Source: Prochlorococcus marinus XMU1405 (GTDB lineage Bacteria > Cyanobacteriota > Cyanobacteriia > PCC-6307 > Cyanobiaceae). Taken from it: 64,000 nt of DNA. Numbering within the stretch: the stretch's first letter is position 1; every line of letters begins with the position of its first letter. A program made the position numbers and the translations under genes. Shown here piece by piece: positions 1-7,730 of the stretch. The notes beneath the pieces were generated by a model. The model was not told the origin of the DNA. It did not search any database and worked only from the letters and a program-made list of their open reading frames with translations. The stretch lies in the NCBI RefSeq assembly GCF_017696275.1, contig NZ_JAAORF010000002.1, positions 310,001 through 374,000 on the forward strand. The letters are read 5' to 3'.

Positions 1-34
1 CTATTTATATTTTAGTACATGGTAAAAATTTAAT

Positions 35-427
35 CTAATTATTCTCAAAAGTTGGTAAATAGAGTTCCCTATTTGATGCAATTAAACCTTCTTCTTTAAA
101 AAAAATCTCTAGGTCTTTTAGATCATTTATATCTACAAATTCACCACAATTATCTATTATATTATTATGAGTGAAATTCCATAAATCAGCCAAATATTCG
201 TCATCATCTGGAAATGCTACAAATTTCAAATATGTATTATTCAAAGCATATTCACTAGCAAAATCAGAATCTAAACCTTCCCTCTTAGCATCACAAAAAA
301 CTTTGGCAAATCTTTTGCCTACAGAAGTTTGAGCACTTGATAAATCTAAATTACCTTGAATAGCATTTACATTTATTGGTGCAATAAAAATAATTATTGG
401 AAGAAAAATAGATACTAATATAAACAA
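35..427 (-). CDS. Hypothetical secreted protein, 130 aa
   Basis: I do not recognise the family. The N-terminal 22 residues form a hydrophobic signal peptide ending at an A-x-A-like site (NVNA), so export is likely. The mature part is acidic and has two cysteines (one in FCDAK, one in DNCGEF) that could form a disulfide. No catalytic motif is visible. It is transcribed away from dusB, with about 170 non-coding bases between them. The start is the only ATG that retains the full signal peptide. Confidence 0.6.
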   Translation of the reverse strand: MFILVSIFLPIIIFIAPINVNAIQGNLDLSSAQTSVGKRFAKVFCDAKREGLDSDFASEYALNNTYLKFVAFPDDDEYLADLWNFTHNNIIDNCGEFVDINDLKDLEIFFKEEGLIASNRELYLPTFENN

Positions 428-598
428 GAAAAAATTTCCTTTATAAATTTCAACTCAACATAAACTAGCAAAAAAAGTAATCAATTAGGCCTATTTAAGT
501 AAAAGCACTTATTATAAATCAAGAAATAAATAGAAAAAATAAAATCAGCTCCATATCTGAATTTATAATAAAAAAAGATTAAATATATTTAAAATTAT

Positions 599-1606
599 AT
601 GTCTTCAAATATAAGGCTAAAAGGAAGGGGAGTTAACAGGATAATTACGAGTAAGGTCATGCTATCGCCATTGGCAGGAGTTACAGATAACATTTTTAGA
701 CGACTTGTACGTAAATGGGCCCCAAACTCTTTACTTTTTACAGAAATGATAAATGCCACAAGTCTTAAAAAAGGATATGGCACTCAAAAAATCAATCAAA
801 TAGATTTAGAAGAAGGTCCAATTGGAGTACAAATATTTGATAATAGGCCATATGCTGTTTCTGAAGCTGCGAAACAAGCTGAGGACTCTGGAGCTTTCTT
901 AATTGATATAAATATGGGATGTCCAGTAAAAAAAATTGCAAAGAAAGGTGGAGGCAGTGCCTTAATTAAAGACCGAAAACTTGCTATAGAATTAGTCAAA
1001 AATGTTGTAAAAGCTGTTAGTGTTCCAGTAACAGTAAAAACACGACTCGGATGGGATAGTAAAGAAGAAAATATAGAGGATTTCTTATTTAAACTTCAAG
1101 ATGCGGGAGCAACGATGATCACACTTCATGGAAGAACTAGAAAACAGGGTTTTTCAGGAAATTCAGATTGGGAAATGATCGGGAGACTTAAAAAGTTATT
1201 GGAAATTCCAGTAATTGCTAATGGAGATATCAAAAATCCAGATGACGCACTTAATTGTTTAAAAAAAACAAATGCTGATGGTGTAATGATTGGACGAGGA
1301 ATTTTAGGATCCCCATGGAAAATAGGAGAAATAGATTATGCCCTTAGAGATAATAAAAATTTTAAAGAACCAAACACAGAAGAAAAACTATATTTAATTA
1401 TTGAGCATCTTGATGAATTAATAAAAGAAAAAGGAGATCATGGATTGCTAATTGCAAGGAAACATATCTCATGGACATGCAAAGACTTTAAAGGAGCATC
1501 AAATTTGAGAAATAACTTGGTTAGAGCTGTTGATAAAAATGAAGTTAAAAATTTGATAATTAAAATGATTAAAACTTTGAATAATGAAAAAAATAGATTA
1601 GCTTAA
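599..1606 (+). CDS. dusB: tRNA-dihydrouridine synthase
   Basis: This FMN- and NADPH-dependent TIM-barrel enzyme reduces uridine to dihydrouridine in tRNA D-loops. The sequence shows the Dus N-terminal signature MLSPLAGVTDNIFRR (about residues 21-35), the catalytic cysteine in INMGCPVKKI, the substrate and flavin motifs VKTRLGW, LHGRTRKQGFSG and NGDI, and the phosphate-binding GVMIGRGILGSPW. The 335-residue length fits the DusB class. A short N-terminal extension precedes the barrel, so the true start might be slightly downstream. A DUF2470 gene follows 18 bases later and is probably co-transcribed. Confidence 0.93.
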   Translation: MSSNIRLKGRGVNRIITSKVMLSPLAGVTDNIFRRLVRKWAPNSLLFTEMINATSLKKGYGTQKINQIDLEEGPIGVQIFDNRPYAVSEAAKQAEDSGAFLIDINMGCPVKKIAKKGGGSALIKDRKLAIELVKNVVKAVSVPVTVKTRLGWDSKEENIEDFLFKLQDAGATMITLHGRTRKQGFSGNSDWEMIGRLKKLLEIPVIANGDIKNPDDALNCLKKTNADGVMIGRGILGSPWKIGEIDYALRDNKNFKEPNTEEKLYLIIEHLDELIKEKGDHGLLIARKHISWTCKDFKGASNLRNNLVRAVDKNEVKNLIIKMIKTLNNEKNRLA

Positions 1607-1624
1607 AACAAATTTATTTTTTTA

Positions 1625-1882
1625 ATGAAAATTATTAGTAAAGAAACAAGTAAAAGAGTTTGTGATCACATGAACAATGATCACATAGATTCAGTGCACA
1701 AATATCTTATTCATTATGGGAAGATATCAAAATTTGAGAATGCTTATATGGAAGAAATTAATAATAGTTTTATAAAAATCAATTACGATGGCCAATCAGC
1801 AATTATCAATTTTAAAAATGAAATATCTGAAGAAGAAATTCATTCAACTTTAGTATCAATGATTAAAGACATAAAAAAATAA
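1625..1882 (+). CDS. DUF2470-domain protein, 85 aa
   Basis: The first half carries CDHMNNDHIDSVHKYLIHYG, the typical start of the DUF2470 fold. That fold is the C-terminal domain of HugZ-like haem oxygenases and of pyridoxamine-phosphate-oxidase-like proteins. Here the domain stands alone, without the split-barrel flavin or haem domain. Family knowledge suggests tetrapyrrole or haem handling, but nothing in this sequence proves it. It sits 18 bases after dusB and is probably translated from the same message. Confidence 0.75.
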   Translation: MKIISKETSKRVCDHMNNDHIDSVHKYLIHYGKISKFENAYMEEINNSFIKINYDGQSAIINFKNEISEEEIHSTLVSMIKDIKK

Positions 1883-1901
1883 AATAATTTATAAAAAAAT
1901 T

Positions 1902-2066
1902 CTAATTTTTATTTTCATAGTAATCAGTTATCTTTTTACATTCTTCAAATGAAAGCATGCTCAATCTAGATGTGGCTTTTATTTTTAGAATTGCACAAAC
2001 AGCTAATAAATCAGAGCTATCTAAATTAAGTGCTTCAGAAAGTTCTAGGACCCTAAGACCTTTCAT
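1902..2066 (-). CDS. Small IF2_N-like protein, 54 aa
   Basis: An ATG-to-TAG frame begins MKGLRVLELSEALN. The pattern RVLELSEALNLDSSDLLAVC followed by LKIKATSRLSMLSFEECKKI resembles the small IF2_N helical domain found repeated at the N-terminus of bacterial initiation factor IF-2 (R-V-x-E-L-A-x-x-L, then K-x-x-x-S-x-L-x-x-E-E). Here it is a free-standing single domain. A stand-alone copy could be a ribosome- or RNA-binding accessory, but that is inference. It converges on the DUF2470 gene with 19 bases between stops. Confidence 0.65.
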   Translation of the reverse strand: MKGLRVLELSEALNLDSSDLLAVCAILKIKATSRLSMLSFEECKKITDYYENKN

Positions 2067-2108
2067 TAGTATTAAAATATCTTTTCTACATTATCAAGAA
2101 CCTTAAAA

Positions 2109-2345
2109 TCAATGGGCTGCATTTTTTCCTAAACCTGCAACGAATGGAAAAGTTTGTTCATCACCAAATATATCTTCTACCGAAGAATTAGAAATATTAG
2201 TTTTTTTATTATCAGGCTTAATTTCTTTAATTTCATTAGAAATATTATCTTTAATGTTATTTTCAATTTCTTTTGCTAATAAATTATTCGTATTAGAAAA
2301 TATTGAAAAAACTAATACACATAAAAACAAAATAATTCTTTTCAT
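2109..2345 (-). CDS. Hypothetical secreted protein, 78 aa
   Basis: The N-terminus is a clear signal peptide (MKRIILFLCVLVFSIFSN to LLAKE). The mature part is about 50 polar residues rich in Asn, Lys, Asp and Glu, ending in a conserved-looking tail FPFVAGLGKNAAH. No known domain is recognised. It is likely a small periplasmic or lumenal protein. It lies upstream of the IF2_N-like gene on the same strand, 42 bases away. Confidence 0.55.
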   Translation of the reverse strand: MKRIILFLCVLVFSIFSNTNNLLAKEIENNIKDNISNEIKEIKPDNKKTNISNSSVEDIFGDEQTFPFVAGLGKNAAH

Positions 2346-2446
2346 AAAAAAAATTTATCTAATACTATTGTTATATGCCAATAGAGTCATTTAGAAAAAC
2401 AAGATAATTTTAAAACAAATCTATATAAATCAAAATCAAAAAATAT

Positions 2447-2683
2447 TCATCTTCCCAACTTATTTCTATTTTTAAATCTAATTAAAAAATAAAGACCTAG
2501 TAACAATAGAATTGCCAAGGAGTACTGATTAAGAAAAACATAAACCATATAGACGAGAAAGGGGAATAAGCAGGCCCTTTTGAAATTTAATTTCTGTTCC
2601 CTTGACATATTTTTCCAATTTAAATATTCTTCCCATTGAAAAATCTTCTTCATTTTTCTACTTCTATTTTTACGATTAAACAT
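2447..2683 (-). CDS. Small membrane protein, 78 aa
   Basis: A basic N-terminal segment (MFNRKNRSRKMKK) is followed by a tryptophan-containing amphipathic region and two closely spaced hydrophobic helices (about residues 38-66, FPFLVYMVYVF and LAILLLLGLYFLI). The C-terminus is basic. Charge distribution predicts both ends on the cytoplasmic side. The family is not recognised. An internal ATG at residue 11 (MKKIFQWEEY) is an alternative start. Confidence 0.5.
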   Translation of the reverse strand: MFNRKNRSRKMKKIFQWEEYLNWKNMSREQKLNFKRACLFPFLVYMVYVFLNQYSLAILLLLGLYFLIRFKNRNKLGR

Positions 2684-2788
2684 AACTTTATAAATATAGT
2701 TTTGATGAATCTTATGTTAATAAACAAAATTAATCTACAATATCAAAATAAGTTTTTTCATTGAATAAAAATATTTTTTAAATAAAAG

Positions 2789-3208
2789 ATGAACTCAAAA
2801 CCAGTTTGGAAAATAGAAAAAATTGTTTTACCTCAACATGCAGATCATGCAGGCGTAATGTGGCACGGTAAATATTTTAATTGGCTTGAAGAAAGCCGAA
2901 TAAATGCACTTTCAGAAGTAGGCATAAGTTATTTCGAACTAACTAAAAATGGCTTAGATTTACCTTTAATCAATACTTCAATAAAATATAAATCTCCTTT
3001 ATTCCTTGGTGAAAAAATAATCATCGAGAGTGAATTCAACATTGATAAAAGTCCTAGGATTAATGTAATTTCAAAATTTCTTAACAAGAAAAATGAAATC
3101 TTAACGATTGCTGAAGTCAATTTAGTCTTAATAAGTAAACTGAATTTCTCTATAATAAGAAAAAGGCCAGATTTCCTATCGGAAGCCTTTAGTAAGTTAA
3201 ACGGTTGA
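2789..3208 (+). CDS. 4HBT-family acyl-CoA thioesterase
   Basis: Hot-dog-fold thioesterase of 139 residues. The signature HADHAGVMWHGKYFNWLEES (about residues 17-36) matches the 4-hydroxybenzoyl-CoA thioesterase family, whose Asp in this loop is catalytic. In cyanobacteria this family includes the 1,4-dihydroxy-2-naphthoyl-CoA hydrolase of phylloquinone synthesis, which photosystem I needs. That is the most attractive role here, but the substrate cannot be read from sequence. The gene stands alone between small membrane-protein genes. Confidence 0.75.
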   Translation: MNSKPVWKIEKIVLPQHADHAGVMWHGKYFNWLEESRINALSEVGISYFELTKNGLDLPLINTSIKYKSPLFLGEKIIIESEFNIDKSPRINVISKFLNKKNEILTIAEVNLVLISKLNFSIIRKRPDFLSEAFSKLNG

Positions 3209-3250
3209 AATTATTATCCGCCAATTGAATGATTTATTAAATAATTAATT

Positions 3251-3448
3251 ATGAATATATTTCAAGTTATTGATTCTTATCAATTTGAGATGGAATCAAG
3301 ATATCAAGAAAAATCAATGCTTACAAATCTTTTTACAGAGCACAAATTTATAGGTTGGTTAGGGTTGTTCATAGTATTTTTCTCTATCTTTGCAATTTTT
3401 GTTTTTCAATTTCTTGAGTGGGAAAGTAATGACAATAATAAAAGTTAA
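3251..3448 (+). CDS. Small single-pass membrane protein, 65 aa
   Basis: The first 28 residues are polar, followed by one strong helix (GWLGLFIVFFSIFAIFVFQF, about residues 35-54) and an acidic, Asn-rich tail. No family is recognised. It lies 42 bases after the thioesterase and 40 bases before the next small gene, so these may share a transcript. The helix supports a real gene, but there is no functional clue. Confidence 0.5.
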   Translation: MNIFQVIDSYQFEMESRYQEKSMLTNLFTEHKFIGWLGLFIVFFSIFAIFVFQFLEWESNDNNKS

Positions 3449-3488
3449 GAAGATTTAATGCTTATAATTCAACTGAATGACTTAAAAA

Positions 3489-3740
3489 ATGGCTATCTAC
3501 TTAAAAATAACTAACCCTACAGAGGTTGTAAAAAAAAAGACCTCAAAATGGCTTACAGATATTACACCTGAAAGAATTGATAGAAAGTTGGTCGAGGATG
3601 AAGTTATAAAAGGCATTATCGAGCAATTAACATTAGAAGGGATAAAAGGAGAAATATCAGCAATTAATGGGTTTGAAGTAAATGAATCTTCAGTAATAAC
3701 AAAAAATAATTTTGTTATTAGAAAAACAAAAACTTTTTAG
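3489..3740 (+). CDS. Hypothetical cytoplasmic protein, 83 aa
   Basis: The composition is charged and mixed alpha/beta (MAIYLKITNPTEVVKKK), with no membrane segment or signal. The middle is acidic, with a predicted helix around DRKLVEDEVIKGIIEQLTLE, followed by beta-rich sequence. I do not recognise the family. It is in tandem with the Mrr-like nuclease gene, 19 bases upstream of it, suggesting co-transcription. Confidence 0.5.
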   Translation: MAIYLKITNPTEVVKKKTSKWLTDITPERIDRKLVEDEVIKGIIEQLTLEGIKGEISAINGFEVNESSVITKNNFVIRKTKTF

Positions 3741-3759
3741 ATCGAAAATAAAATCTTAG

Positions 3760-4629
3760 ATGAAAATTTTTTTTATTTTAATTATTTTTATCATTCTTTT
3801 AATTTTTATAATTGCAAGAAATTATCAAATTAAAAAGAAAAAGTTTAAATTAAATAATGCCTTAAATTCCAATTTCTTTATTCAAACAATTAATAATTTA
3901 ATAGAAGAAAACAAATACAATTTGTTAGAGGAGAGGATCAGATTAAGGGAAATAGATGCCTACGGTAACGAGGACTATAAAAAATGGATTGGCAATCCAC
4001 CTCTTGATGAAAAAGCTATTGAGAAAAATATATTAAATGGATCCAAACGATTTAAAGAGGGAATACCATACTTCTGGGAGAAAGTAATTTTAAAAAAATT
4101 TGGCAGTATGGAATTATTTTTCGATAAGTGGAGATCATATTGTAATGAAAATCCTACTATTGATGATGAGATAATTGGATCTATTAGAAAGCTAGAGACT
4201 GAAGATTGGTTTGTATTCATAGCAAGTCAAATAGAGAAATCATGCTTAAACCTAATAGAAAAAAACTACTCAAGTAAAAACAAGGGAAACTACAAAAAAG
4301 GTATTAGATTTGAAAATCATTGTATGCAAATTCTCAAACAAAATGGCTGGGAAGTAAAAGAAACCCCTAATACAGGAGATCAAGGGGTTGACTTAATTGC
4401 GTCAATAAAAGATTTGAGAATATGTATTCAATGCAAAGATCATGAAAAAGCTATTGGAAATAAAGCAGTTCAGGAAATTTCAGCTGGTAAATTATTTTGG
4501 AAAGGGACACATGCAATAATAGTCTCAAAATCTGGCTTTACAAAGTCTGCTCATCAACTAGCAAAATCAAATAAAGTGGAACTAATCAATGAATATCAAT
4601 TAAAAGATTTAGAAAAGTTTATTGTTTAA
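3760..4629 (+). CDS. Membrane-anchored Mrr-type restriction endonuclease-like protein
   Basis: The protein has 289 residues. Residues 1-20 are a very hydrophobic helix (IFFILIIFIILLIFIIA), a long helical charged region follows, and the C-terminal 110 residues form an Mrr_cat fold. Catalytic-pattern residues are visible: an N-terminal Glu-containing helix (GIRFENHC), then GDQGVDLIAS, and then ICIQCKDH, which supply the D...Q-x-K core of this nuclease superfamily. Known relatives cut modified or foreign DNA or act in DNA repair. No methyltransferase or specificity gene is adjacent, and the membrane anchor is unusual for an Mrr nuclease. Confidence 0.75.
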   Translation: MKIFFILIIFIILLIFIIARNYQIKKKKFKLNNALNSNFFIQTINNLIEENKYNLLEERIRLREIDAYGNEDYKKWIGNPPLDEKAIEKNILNGSKRFKEGIPYFWEKVILKKFGSMELFFDKWRSYCNENPTIDDEIIGSIRKLETEDWFVFIASQIEKSCLNLIEKNYSSKNKGNYKKGIRFENHCMQILKQNGWEVKETPNTGDQGVDLIASIKDLRICIQCKDHEKAIGNKAVQEISAGKLFWKGTHAIIVSKSGFTKSAHQLAKSNKVELINEYQLKDLEKFIV

Positions 4630-4634
4630 ACAGT

Positions 4635-5039
4635 TTATATCAATTGTGTTAAGCCTTCTTTGTAAAGCAAAAGTGTTGTAAAAATTCCTGAGGCCCACAT
4701 TAAACCTCTAGCTGTTGGGATATTAAATACATATGCACCAATATATAAAAAACGAAAAATAGGATGAATCAATGCTGCAATTATTGCAATATTAGAGTCA
4801 GTTAAAGAAATCAAACAAAGAAGACATGCTGGTGCATGTAGAGAAATACTTTCCCAACAATTTTGATGACACCAAACTGCTCTTTTTCCAAAAGAAGGTA
4901 ATTCATCGAATAAAGCCCTTGGAGCAGACATATTTTCAACAGAATATCCCGCTTTAACTCGCCCTATAGTTAATGGAATAATTGATAATAAAACAACACC
5001 AACTGATAGACAAAGGCTCCAGGCAAAAGCTACTTGCAT
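4635..5039 (-). CDS. MAPEG-family membrane protein
   Basis: The protein has 134 residues with about four hydrophobic helices. It has the MAPEG layout: helix 1, a loop with SAPRALFDELPSFGKRAVWCHQN, and HPIFRFLYIGAYVFN late in the protein. MAPEG members (microsomal glutathione-transferase-like) act on lipophilic or oxidised substrates in eukaryotes; the bacterial function is usually unknown. It converges on the Mrr-like gene with five bases between stops, and its start is an isolated ATG at the beginning of helix 1. Confidence 0.75.
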   Translation of the reverse strand: MQVAFAWSLCLSVGVVLLSIIPLTIGRVKAGYSVENMSAPRALFDELPSFGKRAVWCHQNCWESISLHAPACLLCLISLTDSNIAIIAALIHPIFRFLYIGAYVFNIPTARGLMWASGIFTTLLLYKEGLTQLI

Positions 5040-5156
5040 ATGATTTAAATAATATTATTAGCTTAATAATTGAAGCTCGTTATCGTGATAAATGAAAAAT
5101 CATTACCATAGATAAAAATTTGCAAAAAATGCTGTAATTTATTTTAAAAAACTTTT

Positions 5157-5282
5157 ATGGATATTTCAAAGATAGTTTTAATTTTTGCTTTAAGTTTACT
5201 AATATATTTTGCTTTTCTGTTTTTAGGATTTTTTCTTAAGAATAAAAATCTAAAGGCACAGAATCTAAAAAAAGAAGAATAG
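5157..5282 (+). CDS. Single-helix membrane microprotein, 41 aa
   Basis: An ATG frame begins MDISKIVLIFALSLLIYFAF and ends with a basic and acidic tail (KNKNLKAQNLKKEE). One transmembrane helix spans residues 5-27, and positive charge after it suggests an outside N-terminus. No family is recognised. The clean helix plus charged tail supports a real small membrane protein rather than chance. Confidence 0.45.
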   Translation: MDISKIVLIFALSLLIYFAFLFLGFFLKNKNLKAQNLKKEE

Positions 5283-5412
5283 ATTGTTAATTCCACGAAA
5301 TTTACTATTTTCTAAATGTTTTTATATCTTTTTGGATATATTTCATGGAAATAAAATTTGATCCTAATAATAATAAGGGATATTTGAAATTCAATAAGAC
5401 AGTTGCTGGTAT

Positions 5413-5706
5413 ATGAAAAAATTTTATAAGTTTTTTAAAAGTTTTATATTTATATCACTTTGGCTTATTTTATCTTCATTTTTAACCCAATATTGGAATA
5501 CCTTTCATTGGGAATATATTTACTTAAACTTCAGAATTATATTTGATAAAGAATTTTGGTTTGTTGTAGAAAAAATTCTTTTAGGATTTGATATTGGTTA
5601 CTGGTTAGAAGAAGCACTAAAATTCTTAAGTTATGAAATACCTAAAGAATCTTTTAAATATTTACCAATTTATTTCGTATTAAAGACTATATGGATAAAG
5701 AATTAA
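5413..5706 (+). CDS. Hypothetical aromatic-rich membrane protein, 97 aa
   Basis: A lysine-rich start is followed by a hydrophobic segment (FIFISLWLILSSFLT, about residues 11-26). The remainder is rich in Phe, Tyr and Trp and is amphipathic. It could be a signal-anchored or peripheral membrane protein. No known domain is seen. Its ATG overlaps the stop of a 23-codon frame (5345-5416), which I do not call as a gene. Confidence 0.45.
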   Translation: MKKFYKFFKSFIFISLWLILSSFLTQYWNTFHWEYIYLNFRIIFDKEFWFVVEKILLGFDIGYWLEEALKFLSYEIPKESFKYLPIYFVLKTIWIKN

Positions 5707-5715
5707 TTTATTTTT

Positions 5716-6258
5716 TTAATAGATTTTAATAAATTCCTTAAAATTCTTGAATAAAGTAGGTGAATTTATTTTTCTTAAAACAAATAATGTTCCTTTATCA
5801 CCTCTGCAGATTCTAAGCTTATTACTTAAATAAGTTATCTCTAACCAACCTAATTGTTCATTTTTTATTTCTTTCATAGCCTTTATATTTTTTCTTCCGA
5901 ATTTAGGACCTATAACACCAGCATGTGTAAATTTGACCCCAATTTTTTTTTCATTTATGTAATTAAGTCTTAATAAAATACCAGTACCAATAATTGATTT
6001 TATTCCTTTAGGTTTAAGTAAATTAAGACCAGACAAATTAAAGGGATCAAGAATTTGAAGATTATCAATAAAAGGAGAATATTTTAAAAAGGGACTATTA
6101 GAACTACTCCACCTAAGCTCCCAAACACCCTGTAAATCATTTTTACCTTTCCTAAAGGAAAAATTATGATCAATTTCAAGTTGTTCGGCAATAGTCTGTA
6201 TACTCTCTGAATTTGGAGATTTAAGAAGTAAATTTAATAAATCATCTTCGGATTCCAT
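5716..6258 (-). CDS. PAP/fibrillin (plastoglobulin-like) family protein
   Basis: Fibrillins are lipocalin-like proteins of thylakoids and plastoglobules linked to lipid and quinone handling and to light stress. Motifs seen are LQGVWELRWSSSNSPFLKY (N-terminal beta strand block), LQILDPFNLSGLN, and the C-terminal block WLEITYLSNKLRICRGDKG followed by TLFVLRK. The length of 180 residues is typical, and no signal peptide is present. A second, divergent fibrillin-like gene is encoded at 8688-9449. Confidence 0.82.
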   Translation of the reverse strand: MESEDDLLNLLLKSPNSESIQTIAEQLEIDHNFSFRKGKNDLQGVWELRWSSSNSPFLKYSPFIDNLQILDPFNLSGLNLLKPKGIKSIIGTGILLRLNYINEKKIGVKFTHAGVIGPKFGRKNIKAMKEIKNEQLGWLEITYLSNKLRICRGDKGTLFVLRKINSPTLFKNFKEFIKIY

Positions 6259-6333
6259 TTAATAACCGCTGAGTATATAGCTAAGGATTAATACTTACCT
6301 CAATGTGCTATATTCTACCCAGAATATGTTGGT

Positions 6334-6621
6334 TTGATGACAAAGAGCTATTGGCTAAAGAAAATTTCAATTCCAAATGCTGATTTATTTCTGGAATATA
6401 TAAGGACAGTATTACCTTGGATTAAATCTGTGGGAGGAGTAATCGTAAAAAGAGATTTGATACAAGAATCAACCTCAAATGAATGGGACGGAGGTCAGCT
6501 TGGATTAGTAATTGAATTCGAATCAAAATTTGCTGCTAAAAAAGCATTTTATTCTGAAGTATTTCAAAAATATCTTCAGTCCAGAGATTTAATGGAACTA
6601 GTTACTATAAGTACTCTCTAA
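6334..6621 (+). CDS. DUF1330 family protein, 95 aa
   Basis: Small dimeric ferredoxin-like alpha/beta barrel. The features are SYWLKKISIPNADLFLEYI at the start, SVGGVIVKRD in the middle, and LGLVIEFESKFAAKKAFYSE followed by YLQSR near the end, the normal DUF1330 pattern. The biochemical role is unknown; relatives resemble monooxygenase or dehydratase-fold dimers. It starts ATGATG, so the start is ambiguous by one codon (6334 or 6337). Confidence 0.7.
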   Translation: MMTKSYWLKKISIPNADLFLEYIRTVLPWIKSVGGVIVKRDLIQESTSNEWDGGQLGLVIEFESKFAAKKAFYSEVFQKYLQSRDLMELVTISTL

Positions 6622-6757
6622 AAAATCAACCAATAGCGATCTCACACAAACAACTTATAAGTATTTATTACTATTAAATTATTTATGTAATATTTATAAC
6701 TTCACTAGCGATAATATATTTTGCAAAATTTAATTGTAAAAGTAATCCGTTAGTCAA

Positions 6758-6937
6758 ATGAACTATTCAACAGAAAAAGATGATTATTTGATGACAACCC
6801 CATATACAAAAAAAATTCAGCAAAAATTTGAAAAGGTTAAATCTTTTTTAGAGCAAAATGGATTTAATCCTTCATCAGAGAGCTTAATGCAAGATATAGT
6901 AAGTTCAGAAGAATATATCGCTAGAAAAGGCTTATAA
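6758..6937 (+). CDS. Hypothetical soluble microprotein, 59 aa
   Basis: The frame begins MNYSTEKDDYLMTTPYTKKI and is followed by a helical charged segment (QQKFEKVKSFLEQNGFNPSS) and a short C-terminal helix ending EEYIARKGL. No membrane segment or known domain is present. An internal ATG at residue 12 is an alternative start. The helix pattern and normal codon use support a real gene. Confidence 0.5.
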   Translation: MNYSTEKDDYLMTTPYTKKIQQKFEKVKSFLEQNGFNPSSESLMQDIVSSEEYIARKGL

Positions 6938-6941
6938 AATA

Positions 6942-7121
6942 TCAGAATATATTCAGAGTCCTTAAATAATAAAAACCGCCTATTAGAAAAGGTAACAATA
7001 TTCCAATAAATAAAAAAATGGATTTCTTTGATTCGCCTTCTGATATGGGATTAATTTCTGGTTCAATTGCGAAACCATTCTGCCTACCACCGCTTTCGGT
7101 TGTATAACCTTTTTTATTCAT
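6942..7121 (-). CDS. Psb34/ssl1498-family photosystem II-associated protein, 59 aa
   Basis: The N-terminus MNKKGYTTESGGRQNGFAIE matches the Psb34 (ssl1498) pattern Y-T-T-x-x-G-G-x-x-N-x-F-A-x-E-P, and a single transmembrane helix follows (SIFLFIGILLPFLIGGFYYL, residues 34-53). In other cyanobacteria this one-helix protein, related to light-harvesting-like proteins, binds photosystem II assembly intermediates at the CP47 side. Here the N-terminal motif is complete. The length agrees with the family. It is convergent with the preceding microprotein gene. Confidence 0.72.
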   Translation of the reverse strand: MNKKGYTTESGGRQNGFAIEPEINPISEGESKKSIFLFIGILLPFLIGGFYYLRTLNIF

Positions 7122-7209
7122 AAGAAAAATAATCTATGCAGATTATCTCATGTAAAAACTTATTTAAAAAAATTTTTTACAATTAGAATTAAACGAATTT
7201 TTAGATCTA

Positions 7210-7341
7210 TTAATTGATTTCAATCTGAGATTTCAATTTAGCAGCTTTCTTTAAAAGACCTACAACTTCCTTGCGGCCGTTAGCAAACTCAGCCTTGTTG
7301 AGTAACTCACTATATTTTTTTGTGATTTCTCTATGGTTCAT
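7210..7341 (-). CDS. Small basic helical protein, 43 aa
   Basis: The short frame MNHREITKKYSELLNKAEFA continues to a lysine-rich helix ending KKAAKLKSQIEIN. It is highly charged and entirely helical in appearance, with no membrane segment. It could bind nucleic acid or a larger complex, but the family is not recognised. The ATG is unique and the codon use is ordinary for the window. Confidence 0.45.
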   Translation of the reverse strand: MNHREITKKYSELLNKAEFANGRKEVVGLLKKAAKLKSQIEIN

Positions 7342-7427
7342 TTTCAATATTAACTATCATTAATTATAAAGTTACTAAATTAAGTTTTTGTATAAAGGAT
7401 ATCAAAAATGAGTTTAAGTACCTTTAA

Positions 7428-7730
7428 CTATTTAAACCAACCTTTTTTCTTTGGTTTAATCTCTTCTTTAATAACTTCTTTTTTTCTCCCAAATAATCCC
7501 TTTTTTTGGACTGGCAAATTCTCTTCAACAGGTTTAGATTTTCTGTTAAATAACCCTTTTTTAGGTTCCTTTTTAATTGATTCTTTTGTTTTGGAAATCT
7601 TTGTTTTTTTAGGATTTAATTTTGTATTTTTGGGTTTGCTATCTGCAAATAAAGTTTGATATACAAAAAAACCAAAAACAGCAAAGAAGCCTAATGCCTG
7701 AACTAGAGCAGTTCCAAGATTATCAAACAT
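7428..7730 (-). CDS. Membrane-anchored Lys-rich protein with K-K-G-[LW]-F repeats, 100 aa
   Basis: An N-terminal hydrophobic segment (TALVQALGFFAVFGFFVYQT, residues 7-26) anchors a lysine- and proline-rich cytoplasmic tail. The tail repeats a short motif three times: PKKGLFNRK, QKKGLFGRKK and KKKGWFK. The repeats look like linear binding motifs. No known domain matches. Its ATG directly abuts the stop codon of the upstream secreted gene, so the two are likely co-translated. A same-length plus-strand frame here is an antisense shadow. Confidence 0.6.
   Translation of the reverse strand: MFDNLGTALVQALGFFAVFGFFVYQTLFADSKPKNTKLNPKKTKISKTKESIKKEPKKGLFNRKSKPVEENLPVQKKGLFGRKKEVIKEEIKPKKKGWFK

Noticed and set aside
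3150-3190. AAAGGC ... GCCTTT inverted repeat near the end of the thioesterase gene
   Set aside because: The stem is only six pairs, lies inside coding sequence and has no T run after it.
5345-5416. Short frame of 23 codons overlapping the start of the next gene
   Set aside because: It is too short, with no membrane or conserved pattern; probably chance.
7408-7659. Plus-strand frame of 83 residues (Phe/Leu-rich)
   Set aside because: It is the antisense of the membrane-anchored Lys-rich gene; its Phe/Leu content simply mirrors the AAA/AAG lysine codons.
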